Of a DNA stretch of 64,000 bases, positions 33,075 through 42,588 are shown one piece after another. A program made the translations under genes and the position numbers. A model generated the notes under the pieces. The model ran no database searches. It was not told the DNA's origin and saw nothing but the letters and a program-made list of their open reading frames with translations. Origin of the DNA: Flavipsychrobacter sp. (lineage in GTDB: Bacteria > Bacteroidota > Bacteroidia > Chitinophagales > Chitinophagaceae); assembly GCA_031292525.1 (NCBI GenBank), contig JARLGY010000064.1:186001-250000 (forward strand), given 5' to 3'. Numbering within the stretch: the stretch's first letter is position 1; each line of letters starts with the position of its first letter.

Positions 33075-36000
33075 ATGAAAAAGACCTATCCTTGTCTGAT
33101 CGTGCTGCTGAGCACTATTTTCCTTTCTTACAATTGTTATGCACAATATGGTACGGTGGTGCGGGTGGCGGGCTATTATGATATGATAAGTGGTGCCTTG
33201 GGTGGGTTTGGAGGTGATGGCCACCTGGCTACAGATACATCGGTACGGTTTTCATCTCCGGGTGGTATAAGTCTTGATTCAGCAGGAGACATTTTTATTT
33301 TTGATGCATCAAATACGCGCATACGTAAAGTGGATCATGCCACAGGTATCATTACTACCATTGCAGGCAATGGAATTAACGGTTTTTTAGGCGACGGTGG
33401 ACCTGGGCCGCTTGCAGAAATAGATTCAACCTACCCAACTCAAATTTGTGCTGATCCTGCAGGAAATTGTTACTTCCCGGACTTAATACAACATAGAATA
33501 AGAAAAATTGACCATATAAATGGCAAAATCACAACCGTGGCAGGCAACGGAATAGATACGTTTACTGGAGATGGAGGCCTTGCAATAAATGCAGGAATGG
33601 CACCTGAAGTTGTGTATGCAGATGCAGATGGGAATCTTTACATTTCAGCTAATGAACGAATAAGAAAAGTCGACGTATCAACAGGTATGATTCATACCAT
33701 TGCAGGCACTGGAAATTATGGCCCAGAATATGATCGACCTGCACTATCATCTGTAGTAACTGGCGCATACGATATTAAAGGCGACAAGAACGGAAATATT
33801 TATTTTTCCGAACTTTATTCTATCAAAAAAATAGATACGTCAGGCATGTTAACTACTATAGCTGGAAATCTTAGTTCCCACTTATTTGCTGGAGATGGCG
33901 GGCTGGCACCAGCTGCTATATTAAACCTTGCAAGAGGAATAGGCGTAGATAGTGCAGACAACGTTTACTTTAGTGATGCAGATTGTATCAGAAAAATAAA
34001 TGCCAGCACAGGTATAATAAACAAAGTAGCTGGTGCCTGGTTTCCATTTTTTAATGGCTTTACATCCAATGCCGATAGTATAACAATGAATAATACATAT
34101 ATATGGGTAACTCCAGCAGGCAACATTTATTATGTAGATGATCAGTTGTGGACAGTATCTGAAATAATAGCACCTGGTAGTGCTATCAATAAACTATCTG
34201 TAAAAGACACACTAACATCAGCAATTTGTAGCTTGCCAGCTACTATTAGTTTTGGCTTAACGGGTACACTTACTGGTGCTCCTGCCGCCAGTGATTCGTT
34301 GTCTATTTCGGTAGATTATGGAGAATTTGCAACAAATTCTACTAGGAATTATACCATACCCTATTCAACGTCTAATGGATTCGGAAATATCGACAGTCTA
34401 ATAGGTAGCTATACATATCATATTCCAGGGGTATATAGCCCGGAAATAACATTATGCACCATTGGCGGCTATACGGATGTAACACACGCTGCACCAATAA
34501 CGGTAGGGAAAAACTGCAATATGACTGGCATTGATCCCTTTGTGACATCCTCTACTGATACTTTTATTTCTTGTGTATCTCCAGCAACTGTTTATTTTAC
34601 TATAAAAGGTTATATAGTAGATACCCCGTCGATAAATGACTCTATGTATATAGTATACCAATATGACGAAAATGATACTTCTCACGATATGCACATCATT
34701 GCATACAACAATGTTGCTGGGGTATATTATTTTTCTGACACCATATCGCATGTGTATCAGGCTGGATATTATAAACCACAGGTCCATACAGTAACATCTT
34801 CAGGTAAATACACTTTCCCAGGCTACATCACACCATTTTTTATATCAAATTGTACTAATGGAATTTCTTTAGGCGGCATATTCTACATGGATGAGAATCT
34901 TGACTGTATCCATCAACCGAATGAGGTTGTATTAGGTTACTGGCCATATGCACTGATCAATAATACAATTGGAGACACAACTTATGGATGGTGCGACGAC
35001 AGCGGACGTTATTCAATCGCCCTTATTGACGGCGACAATTATACCCTTATTGCAAACCCGGATGGTTATTTTAATGTAAATGGTATGGGGGATTCGCTGC
35101 ATGCTTTTTGCCCTGCGAGTGGTACGTTCACCGTTACTGCCTTGGCCGGCAATAGTTATACGCAGGATTTTGCATTTTCATGCAGTCCACCAGCATTTGT
35201 GGATATGTCAGTGAATGGATGGGGTTGGGGCTATGTGCCCGGAGACACCGGGATAATTGGCATATGGTCAGGCAGCCCTACTGGCTATATCTGCGATTCA
35301 CTGTATGCCACAATTACACTTACGCTAGATCCTTTACTTACCTACTTAGGGATGTGGGATGGGCCTGCGCCAACATATATATCGGGAGATACCCTTTCGT
35401 GGACATTTGCCACCGTTAATGACCTGTTTGATTTTGACGCGCATGTAAAAATATTCACCGCTACTACTGCTGCATTTGCCACACCAGTATGCAATACGTT
35501 ATATGTTACATCATCTCAATTAATAGACCCCGATACGATCAATAATGGTTACAGCTGGTGCGAACCGGTAAAAAGCTCATGGGACCCTAATGAAAAACAA
35601 GTTTCACCACAAGGCGGAGGAACCCCAGGTTATATTCCTATGAAAACACCGTTAAGCTACCTCATTCATTTTCAAAATACCGGCACAGCTCCTGCACGCA
35701 ATATTGCTGTTCGCGATACTATAAGCCCGTACCTGGATATTTCAACGCTTCAGATCATTAGCTCAAGCGCACCTGTAGCAGCGTACCAGGACACAGGCAA
35801 TGTAATCCGGTTCCAATTCAACAACATAAATCTGCCCGATAGTACTGACAACCTGAGGGGAAGTACAGGTTATATTGCCTATAATATTGGCCCTAAAGCA
35901 GGACTTGTACCGGGAACGAAGATCACCAACGATGCGGGTATCTATTTTGACTATAACCCTGCGGTTGTTACCAACACAACAGTAAATACTTACGAGGACC

Positions 36001-36710
36001 TTGGGGCAATAACAGGCCCGGCACTCCTATGCGTTGGTACGGGCGTTGAGCTATCAGACACGACTTTCGGAGGAGGCGTGTGGAGCACCAATAATGGCAA
36101 TGCTACAATTTCCCAAACCGGTTTTATTTTTGGTATCAATGCAGGGTATGTTACAGTATCTTATACTGTTCCGGGTATTGGCGTTGCAACAAAGATCATC
36201 AATGTGCAGCCAATGCCATCGGCCGGCACTATAGCAGGGCCAGCTAACGTATGTATCGACTCAACGATAACGCTGGTTGACACAGTGCAAAATGGCACCT
36301 GGACAAGCAGCAATGGTAATGCAGTAGTAAATAACGGCAAAGTATATGGTAACAAAGCCGGACTGGATACTATTACCTACCAAGTGAGTAACTTATGTGC
36401 TACCAGGAGCATATCAAAAGTTATTAACGTGGGCGATCCAGCATTGTGCAGCTCAGGCGTTTTAACTATTAATGCTAACCATGGGCTGGAAATATTCCCT
36501 AATCCTGCATCAACTGAGATCACCATAAAGACGAACGGACGGATATACAATAGCTTCAGCATTACAAACAGTGTAGGGCAAATATTGCGTGAACAAGCCT
36601 TGCTATCAGCATTGACGACAGTTAATGTTGCTGACCTGGCACCAGGTATTTATTTCTTTGTGTTTAAAAGTGCGGATGGAAAAGAGGTGAAGAAGTTTGT
36701 AAAATTGTAG
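33075..36710 (+). CDS. T9SS-secreted NHL-repeat protein
   Basis: 1,211 residues. The signal peptide ends near NCYAQ. Five or so NHL repeats form a beta-propeller (about 25-370), each with variants of RIRKVD and TTIAGNG. Ig/PKD-like domains lie at about 380-590. An SdrD-B-like segment starts at about 595 (GGIFYMDENLDC), and a DUF11/DUF7619-like domain at about 840-980 includes PLSYLIHFQNTGTAPA and ITNDAGIYFDYNPAV. Two short gel-forming-type domains and a type A T9SS sorting domain follow (IFPNPAST ... KKFVKL). It is exported, crosses the outer membrane by T9SS, and is displayed or released. Binding to glycans or proteins is likely; the ligand is unknown. Confidence 0.88.
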   Translation: MKKTYPCLIVLLSTIFLSYNCYAQYGTVVRVAGYYDMISGALGGFGGDGHLATDTSVRFSSPGGISLDSAGDIFIFDASNTRIRKVDHATGIITTIAGNGINGFLGDGGPGPLAEIDSTYPTQICADPAGNCYFPDLIQHRIRKIDHINGKITTVAGNGIDTFTGDGGLAINAGMAPEVVYADADGNLYISANERIRKVDVSTGMIHTIAGTGNYGPEYDRPALSSVVTGAYDIKGDKNGNIYFSELYSIKKIDTSGMLTTIAGNLSSHLFAGDGGLAPAAILNLARGIGVDSADNVYFSDADCIRKINASTGIINKVAGAWFPFFNGFTSNADSITMNNTYIWVTPAGNIYYVDDQLWTVSEIIAPGSAINKLSVKDTLTSAICSLPATISFGLTGTLTGAPAASDSLSISVDYGEFATNSTRNYTIPYSTSNGFGNIDSLIGSYTYHIPGVYSPEITLCTIGGYTDVTHAAPITVGKNCNMTGIDPFVTSSTDTFISCVSPATVYFTIKGYIVDTPSINDSMYIVYQYDENDTSHDMHIIAYNNVAGVYYFSDTISHVYQAGYYKPQVHTVTSSGKYTFPGYITPFFISNCTNGISLGGIFYMDENLDCIHQPNEVVLGYWPYALINNTIGDTTYGWCDDSGRYSIALIDGDNYTLIANPDGYFNVNGMGDSLHAFCPASGTFTVTALAGNSYTQDFAFSCSPPAFVDMSVNGWGWGYVPGDTGIIGIWSGSPTGYICDSLYATITLTLDPLLTYLGMWDGPAPTYISGDTLSWTFATVNDLFDFDAHVKIFTATTAAFATPVCNTLYVTSSQLIDPDTINNGYSWCEPVKSSWDPNEKQVSPQGGGTPGYIPMKTPLSYLIHFQNTGTAPARNIAVRDTISPYLDISTLQIISSSAPVAAYQDTGNVIRFQFNNINLPDSTDNLRGSTGYIAYNIGPKAGLVPGTKITNDAGIYFDYNPAVVTNTTVNTYEDLGAITGPALLCVGTGVELSDTTFGGGVWSTNNGNATISQTGFIFGINAGYVTVSYTVPGIGVATKIINVQPMPSAGTIAGPANVCIDSTITLVDTVQNGTWTSSNGNAVVNNGKVYGNKAGLDTITYQVSNLCATRSISKVINVGDPALCSSGVLTINANHGLEIFPNPASTEITIKTNGRIYNSFSITNSVGQILREQALLSALTTVNVADLAPGIYFFVFKSADGKEVKKFVKL

Positions 36711-36722
36711 TTAGATAGCGCA

Positions 36723-37361
36723 TTACTTCCATTGCAGCACCTTGTCTTCTGCTATTACGTAAATATGCTTGTGGTCTTCAGCCTTTACAAGGTGGCTGCC
36801 TGTAAACTGGCCGAATGAGGGTAATATTAACCGGTTGGCATCGTGGCAGTAACAACAGAGTTTAAAAGACTGATTGCCTTTGCCGCTGATGCGTACGGCC
36901 GGATGTACATGACCATGTATTATAAAACCTTCAGCGTCCTCTACCTGATCGTGTACAATTTGAAACGGGGCTATGTTGTAATTCGGCTCGTGAAAGGTCA
37001 CGTTCCATTCAGCATATTGTCCTACCGGCAGTATATCGTGGTTACCAGCCACTAAATCTATGTGCAAGGAACTATGTGCGCTACGCCAGTGTGCAAACAT
37101 ATCGACCTCTTTATTTTGCTTACTGTGGAACATATCGCCCGCTATAATGAGCCGATCTGCCCAGTAAGCAGATATTAATTGCGCCAGCCGTGCCTCATCG
37201 CCAGCCTGTGCATTTACCGGTATGGCAATGCCATGCTTCCTGAAATGCCCCCCTTTGCCCCAGTGCAGATCTGATAATATAAGCGTTTTCTGTGCAGGCC
37301 ACCACAATGCCCGCTCCGGCAACAAGAATACCTGTTCCCCCTGCAATACGATCTCTAACAT
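36723..37361 (-). CDS. pdeM: Ligase-associated DNA-damage-response phosphoesterase
   Basis: 212 residues from the ATG at 37361; a TTG four codons upstream is less likely. All metallophosphoesterase motifs are present: SDLHWGK (Asp31, His33), GDMFHSK (Asp76), GNHD (106-109) and GHVHP (150-154). SDLHWGKGGHFRKHGIAIP is the PdeM signature, an endonuclease-like phosphodiesterase usually encoded next to an ATP-dependent DNA ligase and DEXH helicase. Those partners are not beside it here. The -7 box lies nine bases upstream of the ATG. The end is 12 bp from the convergent T9SS gene. Confidence 0.88.
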   Translation of the reverse strand: MLEIVLQGEQVFLLPERALWWPAQKTLILSDLHWGKGGHFRKHGIAIPVNAQAGDEARLAQLISAYWADRLIIAGDMFHSKQNKEVDMFAHWRSAHSSLHIDLVAGNHDILPVGQYAEWNVTFHEPNYNIAPFQIVHDQVEDAEGFIIHGHVHPAVRISGKGNQSFKLCCYCHDANRLILPSFGQFTGSHLVKAEDHKHIYVIAEDKVLQWK

Positions 37362-37370
37362 AATCCAGCG

Positions 37371-37378
37371 CAAAATTA
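37371..37378 (-). promoter_or_regulatory. -7 promoter box of pdeM
   Basis: CAAAATTA on the + strand (TAATTTTG on the coding strand), a perfect TAnnTTTG, nine bases before the ATG at 37361; the predicted leader is only a few bases. Confidence 0.5.
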
Positions 37379-37406
37379 CGGATCTTACAACAACTACCTC
37401 ACTCGC

Positions 37407-38219
37407 TTATTGCAATACAAAAAGCACGGGCAACATAAAGTAAACTTTTACGGCACGCCCATTTTGCTTGCCAGGCTTCCATTTAGGCATACTCTTTATC
37501 ACCCGCAAAGCCTCTTCATCACAACCTCCACCTATTCCACGTATTATCTCTGCGCCACTGATACTGCCATCCTCATTTACTATGAACCTTATTACCACCT
37601 TTCCAGCTGTACCTGCTTCTCGGGCAGCTTCGGGGTAACGCATATTTGCAGCTAGGTAGCTATTAATATCACCTGAAAATTCGGGCATTTGCTCTACATA
37701 TTTAAATGGTTTACCATCACCACTCCCTAAACCATTACCAGTGCCAACGTCTGTAGCTAGTCCATTCCTATTACCAGTGGCGCTGCCTGCAGGCACATCT
37801 GCACCTGTACCTGAAGTTGCTGCGGGTTGCGCGCTTACCTGGGTAACGGGGGCAAGTAATTTAGGATCGGGAGTATTATTGGTGACTATGACAGGTTGTG
37901 TAAAAACATCTGTATGTATTTTTGGAGCCGCAGGAGCACTGGCACGGTGCTGTGCAGCTGCCAGCGGTTTAGGCGATTCTTCGAAAGTATGAAACACTAA
38001 TGGACCATCTGCTGGATGATAAGGTTCTGATATCTTTGCTTTTTGTTTTACAGGCAGCATCAGCCCACCTAATACAATTGCTGTTACCAGGAAAGCATAC
38101 AAGGCACCATTGCGGGCACGATGCGGATAGTTTACACGCAACTCGTAACCCCCATAAGCCTTGTTACGACCGTTAAAAAGGACATCTAAATAACCAGGAA
38201 GAATTGATTGGATTTCCAT
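37407..38219 (-). CDS. TonB-family energy transducer, orphan paralogue
   Basis: 270 residues. The N-terminus (DVLFNGRNKAYGGYELRVNYP) matches the start of the tonB gene at 61960, then one membrane helix, a long Pro/Ala/Thr linker, and a C-terminal TonB domain (YPEAAREAGTAGKVVIRF, then GGGCDEEALRVIKSMPKWKPG). The C-terminal domain is nearly the same as in the 61960 protein; the linker is less proline-rich and shorter. It should transfer energy from ExbB-ExbD to outer-membrane receptors. It lies apart from any exbB; an orphan ExbD is encoded at 40553, on the other side of a T9SS gene. Confidence 0.88.
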   Translation of the reverse strand: MEIQSILPGYLDVLFNGRNKAYGGYELRVNYPHRARNGALYAFLVTAIVLGGLMLPVKQKAKISEPYHPADGPLVFHTFEESPKPLAAAQHRASAPAAPKIHTDVFTQPVIVTNNTPDPKLLAPVTQVSAQPAATSGTGADVPAGSATGNRNGLATDVGTGNGLGSGDGKPFKYVEQMPEFSGDINSYLAANMRYPEAAREAGTAGKVVIRFIVNEDGSISGAEIIRGIGGGCDEEALRVIKSMPKWKPGKQNGRAVKVYFMLPVLFVLQ

Positions 38220-38395
38220 AAGATATGTTTTCTATAAAGAATCCACTGCCTTGAAATTCCACATATTATTTAGCATTATTTTTCCCAAAAAATAGAATTG
38301 CATGTCCCAAACACCCACACAAAGCCGGCATTCACCTATCTTTACTAACCTTTTTGCCTCATTTGTCGTCTTGTTTATTGCAGGCAATTAGTTTT

Positions 38396-38400
38396 GGAGG
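38396..38400 (+). promoter_or_regulatory. Unusual Shine-Dalgarno sequence GGAGG
   Basis: GGAGG lies four bases before the ATG at 38405. Other genes in the window lack such a sequence, as usual in Bacteroidota. It also supports 38405 over the ATG at 38354 as the start of the gene. Confidence 0.5.
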
Positions 38401-38404
38401 TTTT

Positions 38405-40504
38405 ATGCGTTTGAAGGGATCATTTTTATTGCTTTTAATATTTTTTACGCTGACCATACATGCGTTGGGACAGTGTGTGGCTGTTATTACCCCATCGAGC
38501 GCAGTACCTTGCAGCGGAACTTCTGATACTTTGTCTGCCAGCTATGCAGCAGGTAATAATTATCAATGGTTGTACTCTGCCACACCTTCCGGCACCTATG
38601 CAACTATATCTGGTGTCACTTCCCAAACTTATATTACTACGCTTACAGGTTACTATAAAGTGAATATCAAAAACGGCACTACCTGTAATGTTACCTCAAA
38701 TTACTATAGTCTTTCTTTTGACCAGTTACCAACTCCTGTAATCAGCCTCTCTGGTAGCGATAGTATTTGCCCCGGGCAAACCGTTGTGATATCTGCAAAC
38801 TCAGGTAATCAGATCACTTACCAATGGGTAAGGGATGGTGTTAATCTGGCGGGACTTACAGGTACTTCTATGTTAGCCGGTTCGGGCGGCAATTATTGGG
38901 TTAGAGAGGCAGATGTTAACGGCTGTTCGGCATCATCTGCCAGTATTGGCATAGTTCAACGCCTGGCTCCTACTCCACTGCTTACACCTACCGGCCCTGT
39001 TGTTGTATGCGATAGCCTCTCTGCCCTCCTTTCTACCGCCCCTAATTCAAATGCTATATATAACTGGTATAAGTTTGCAGGTGGTAGTTATAACCCAATA
39101 GCAGGCGCTACGAGTAATACTTATACTGCAACAGCATCGGGTATTTATGAGGTCACAGCCGTATACAATAACGGTTGCAGTGAGACTTCAGCACCGCTTC
39201 CGGTTACGTTTTCTATGACTCCCGCCAAACCAGTTGTGACAACCAATAGCCCTGTATGTCTGAGTTATAACCTGAATTGCATTGTTACCAACGCTGTTGC
39301 AGGCTATACTTACTCATGGACTGGCGCAAGTGGATTTGCTGCTGCTACACAGAATATATCAACCCCAATGGGTTCACCTATTGATTCTGGCCTATACATA
39401 GTAAAGGTGTCAAACAATGGATGTTTAAATGCAGATACCGTTCATGTAGTAGTTAGCTGTTTGGATTCTGTTTGGCCGGGCGATGTGAATGCAGACCATG
39501 TTGTTGACAATAACGATGCTCTTGACCTGGCGCTTGGTTTCAACTATACCAGCTATGCACGCACCTCAATTTCAAATGTATTTGCAGGTCAATTCTGTGC
39601 TGACTGGTCTGGAGAAATACTGCCGGGTGTGAATATGAAACATGGCGATTGTAATGGCAGCGGTGGCATAGACAGTAATGATCTGGCTGCCATATACGCC
39701 AACTACGGCGATATGCATTCCAAAATGCCTGTCGCTCCACTAGCGAAAACTACCGGACTGCCAGACCTTTATTTCGATCTAACCAACTACCCCAACTTTT
39801 ATCCTGGAGAGACTGTATCTGTGCCTATTAACCTTGGGAACCTGAATAACAAGGTGTACAATATAATGGGTATAGCCGCAAATATAAAAATATCAGGATT
39901 AGTACTCAGCACTCCACCAACCATTACCTACCCATCTAGCTGGCTGGGTGTGCAAAGCAATACCCTGCGCTTTGCCAAATTAACTACCAGCGGTAACACA
40001 ACTGTAAATAATATAGGTTGGGCATATGCTCGTACCGATCATAACAATATTACTGGTGAAGGCACCATTGCCAATCTTAATTTCGTAGTACCGCAAGGGA
40101 TAGGCTACAATTCATGGGCATTTCTGTATTTTGACAATGTTACCATTATTGATAATGATGGCAATGCCCTGACGGGTTATAACGTTATTAACGATACTAC
40201 TGTTGCTAACCCCACAAGTATCAGCAATGCTACGCAAAATACTACTGGCATATTTGCAGTGGTAGCACCTAACCCTTCGCCAACAGGTGGCCAATGTTAC
40301 TTACAAACAAACCTTTCATTAGCGGCTACCATTTCAATTTCTATAACTGATGTTACCGGAAGGGCGGTTTGGGAACAGACGCTGGAGGGGCAGGGCAAAC
40401 AAAATACGCCTTTGCCTTCAAGCCTTAATCCGGGGATATATTTTATACAGGTGCAGCGCAGCAACGATAACTACATACAGACTTTAAAATGGCTTAAGAA
40501 TTAA
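38405..40504 (+). CDS. T9SS-secreted protein with Ig-like, dockerin-like and cohesin-like modules
   Basis: 699 residues from the ATG at 38405, directly before a signal peptide (MRLKGSFLLLL ... HALGQ); a start at 38354 would precede it by 17 residues. Three to four Ig/PKD-like domains lie at about 25-340. Two calcium-loop-like motifs follow at about 358 (GDVNADHVVDNNDALDLA) and 413 (GDCNGSGGIDSNDLAAIY), a dockerin-type pattern with a spacer of about 35 residues. Then comes a cohesin-like beta domain (about 455-610) and a type A T9SS tail (APNPSPTGG ... ALKWLKN-like, here TLKWLKN). It is secreted across the outer membrane. Dockerin and cohesin in one chain suggest head-to-tail surface assembly, an inference. 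Confidence 0.82.
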   Translation: MRLKGSFLLLLIFFTLTIHALGQCVAVITPSSAVPCSGTSDTLSASYAAGNNYQWLYSATPSGTYATISGVTSQTYITTLTGYYKVNIKNGTTCNVTSNYYSLSFDQLPTPVISLSGSDSICPGQTVVISANSGNQITYQWVRDGVNLAGLTGTSMLAGSGGNYWVREADVNGCSASSASIGIVQRLAPTPLLTPTGPVVVCDSLSALLSTAPNSNAIYNWYKFAGGSYNPIAGATSNTYTATASGIYEVTAVYNNGCSETSAPLPVTFSMTPAKPVVTTNSPVCLSYNLNCIVTNAVAGYTYSWTGASGFAAATQNISTPMGSPIDSGLYIVKVSNNGCLNADTVHVVVSCLDSVWPGDVNADHVVDNNDALDLALGFNYTSYARTSISNVFAGQFCADWSGEILPGVNMKHGDCNGSGGIDSNDLAAIYANYGDMHSKMPVAPLAKTTGLPDLYFDLTNYPNFYPGETVSVPINLGNLNNKVYNIMGIAANIKISGLVLSTPPTITYPSSWLGVQSNTLRFAKLTTSGNTTVNNIGWAYARTDHNNITGEGTIANLNFVVPQGIGYNSWAFLYFDNVTIIDNDGNALTGYNVINDTTVANPTSISNATQNTTGIFAVVAPNPSPTGGQCYLQTNLSLAATISISITDVTGRAVWEQTLEGQGKQNTPLPSSLNPGIYFIQVQRSNDNYIQTLKWLKN

Positions 40505-40526
40505 GTAACCCCTAATACCATCACAT

Positions 40527-40551
40527 ACAGGCAATCTATAAGATTGCCTGT
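40527..40551. terminator. Bidirectional terminator between convergent genes
   Basis: Perfect 11-bp stem ACAGGCAATCT / AGATTGCCTGT with an ATA loop; TCTATTTTA follows on the + strand. It serves the T9SS gene and lies at the very end of the orphan exbD. Confidence 0.75.
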
Positions 40552-40552
40552 T

Positions 40553-41074
40553 CTATTTTAAGGTACTAAGCCACTGTTGCTCGTAAGTTGTTAAATCGCA
40601 CATAGCATAATAAGGAACTGCATTAATTGTCATTTCATCTAGCAGTGCTACTACATCATCGTACCTACATGTTTGAGTTGGCTTTAGGAGCACATTCAGT
40701 TTATGCGCTTCAACACTAAATGCAGGTGGTAACCGGTAGGCATCCATTTTCTTCGTAATGATCACATTGCGCAATCCCTGTACTCCTACTCTTTTTAAAT
40801 TATGTGTATTGTCTGGCAGGCCCTCATAGTAGTAATACAAATGATGGTCTGCTGCTATAATAGTAAGCGTGCTTTCTGCTACATATGCAGTAGGCCGGTT
40901 TGTTTTTTCGGTAGAGGGCATGTTTAGCTCTATAGATCTTGCCTTTGCCATAGTGGTAGTGAACATGAAGAAGGTAATGAGCAGGAAGCCCAGATCGACC
41001 ATGGGTGTCAGATCGATACGCGGTACGGCGGTTTTTCTTTTTCCATTTTTTGAGGCAACTTGTATGTCGGCCAT
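40553..41074 (-). CDS. ExbD/TolR-family protein, orphan paralogue
   Basis: 173 residues from the ATG at 41074 (MADIQVAS). It has one N-terminal membrane helix containing the ExbD signature RIDLTPMVDLGFLL with the proton-carrying Asp27, followed by ITFFMFTTTMAK, identical to the second ExbD at 61328. The periplasmic domain is shorter and its end (DEMTINAVPYYAMCDL) again resembles that protein. ExbD works with ExbB to use the proton gradient; no exbB lies nearby, so it must borrow the channel from 59648 or act elsewhere. Confidence 0.88.
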   Translation of the reverse strand: MADIQVASKNGKRKTAVPRIDLTPMVDLGFLLITFFMFTTTMAKARSIELNMPSTEKTNRPTAYVAESTLTIIAADHHLYYYYEGLPDNTHNLKRVGVQGLRNVIITKKMDAYRLPPAFSVEAHKLNVLLKPTQTCRYDDVVALLDEMTINAVPYYAMCDLTTYEQQWLSTLK

Positions 41075-41124
41075 AACAATAGTGTTTGTTATAGAGATAC
41101 ACAAACAGCATTATTCCACATTAT

Positions 41125-42261
41125 TTATCGCCTTAAAATAATACGAAAAGTAGTACCCTTGCCAGGCTCTGAATGCTTAACGAATAGCGAGCCATGATGA
41201 TATTTCTCAATAATACGCCGTGATAATGAAAGGCCGAGTCCCCACCCCCTCTTCTTGGTAGTGAACCCTGGATTGAATATTTTCTTTACCTGGTGGCGCG
41301 GTATTCCTTTACCGTTATCCTGTATATCTACCCAAACCTGTTGTGGCGTATTGGTAACTGTTATATCAATAGTACCCTTCCCTGCCATAGCATCCAAGGC
41401 ATTGCGGATGAGGTTCTCTATCACCCAATCGAACAGCGGGCCACTCATATATACAGGCACATCGCTTTCTGGACTGTGCAGTGTTATTTTCACTTTGTGA
41501 GGTGCCCTCTTTTGCATGTAATTTACCATGCTGTCCAACCGAGGTATAATATTCTCCTCTTCAAGTTGTGGTGCGCTACCCACTTTGCTGAAGCGATCTG
41601 CAACAAGCTTTAACCGGTCCAGGTCTTTACCCATTTCCAGAACGGCTTCATCATTCACTTCATGCTCCTTTAGTAGTTCCAGCCAGGCCTCAATGCTACT
41701 GAGCGGGGTACCAAGTTGGTGGGCTGTTTCTTTTGAAAGTCCTACCCATACCTGGTTTTGTATAGACCTGTGTGCAGAACTGATGGCTATAAGCAATACA
41801 AACAGGAATAGCAATATAATAGCCAATTGTACATAGGGAAAATAACGCAGTTGAGTAAGCAGGTAGCTCTCGCCGTAATACACATAACTCTTACCGTTGC
41901 CGAAGTCAGAAATAATAGGGGCGTGGGCGGCTCTGTACATTGCCAGCTTTTCTTGCACCAGCCGGGTAGGATTGCCAGAGTGTGTAGTATCTATATTGAT
42001 GAAGTTGAGTATAACTCCGTTCTCATTTGTAATGATAAGAGGGATAGTAGTATTTTGTGTTACCACGGTACTAGCAAAAGCTATTTCCTGACCATTTACA
42101 GACTTGTCTATGGTCTTAATACCATCGACAAGCTGAAGGACTTTTTTCTTCTCTTCGATAGCTAATTTTTGGGCAAGCTGGCTGGTATAGAACAGCGAGG
42201 CACCTACTATAAAAAGAGCTATTATTACGAGATATGTTTTCCAGTTAAGATATTGACCCAT
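41125..42261 (-). CDS. Membrane-bound sensor histidine kinase
   Basis: 378 residues. Two membrane helices (about 10-30 and 142-160) frame a 110-residue extracytoplasmic sensor domain. The phosphoacceptor is His171 in KETAHQLGTPLSS. The ATPase domain shows the N box (ENLIRNALDA), G1 (DIQDNGKGI), the F/G2 region (GFTTKKRGWGLGLSLS) and ends in FRIILRR. The HQLGTPLSS acceptor motif is common in Bacteroidota kinases. No response regulator gene is adjacent. It lies 50 bp upstream of the orphan exbD on the same strand, so they may be co-transcribed. Confidence 0.92.
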   Translation of the reverse strand: MGQYLNWKTYLVIIALFIVGASLFYTSQLAQKLAIEEKKKVLQLVDGIKTIDKSVNGQEIAFASTVVTQNTTIPLIITNENGVILNFINIDTTHSGNPTRLVQEKLAMYRAAHAPIISDFGNGKSYVYYGESYLLTQLRYFPYVQLAIILLFLFVLLIAISSAHRSIQNQVWVGLSKETAHQLGTPLSSIEAWLELLKEHEVNDEAVLEMGKDLDRLKLVADRFSKVGSAPQLEEENIIPRLDSMVNYMQKRAPHKVKITLHSPESDVPVYMSGPLFDWVIENLIRNALDAMAGKGTIDITVTNTPQQVWVDIQDNGKGIPRHQVKKIFNPGFTTKKRGWGLGLSLSRRIIEKYHHGSLFVKHSEPGKGTTFRIILRR

Positions 42262-42321
42262 GCTACTTTAAAATAAACGAAGACAATGGTAAAAATATTG
42301 TGAATTTGTAGTAATAACTAT

Positions 42322-42329
42322 TATTTTTG
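42322..42329 (+). promoter_or_regulatory. -7 promoter box of the 72-residue membrane protein and GT2 gene
   Basis: TATTTTTG matches TAnnTTTG; a TTG at 42298-42300 is 21 bp upstream. The ATG follows at 42352. Confidence 0.5.
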
Positions 42330-42351
42330 CTTTCGGAAATTTTATCCTTGC

Positions 42352-42570
42352 ATGGACACACAAACAAACAACCACGAGCATATCATAGATAACCAAGGCG
42401 ATATTGAGCTGAGCAAGCCCACAAAATCACGCTTTTTGTTCCTGCTGGGCTTTTTCGGCTTCTTCATTTTTGCTTGGTCTGGCTGTTATAACCTATACGA
42501 ACATCGCTTTCAGAAGAACGATGACGTGAAAGTACCTGACAATACTCTTTACGACCCTAAGTACAAATAG
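42352..42570 (+). CDS. Small single-helix membrane protein
   Basis: 72 residues: a polar N-terminus (about 30), one hydrophobic helix (FLFLLGFFGFFIFAWSGCY) and a polar C-terminus (LYEHRFQKNDDVK). No family recognised. It has its own promoter and is followed after 18 bp by a glycosyltransferase, so the two are probably co-transcribed. The conserved-looking tail (VPDNTLYDPKYK) is on the opposite side from the N-terminus. Confidence 0.55.
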   Translation: MDTQTNNHEHIIDNQGDIELSKPTKSRFLFLLGFFGFFIFAWSGCYNLYEHRFQKNDDVKVPDNTLYDPKYK

Positions 42571-42588
42571 TAGTACGCAACCCTAGCA

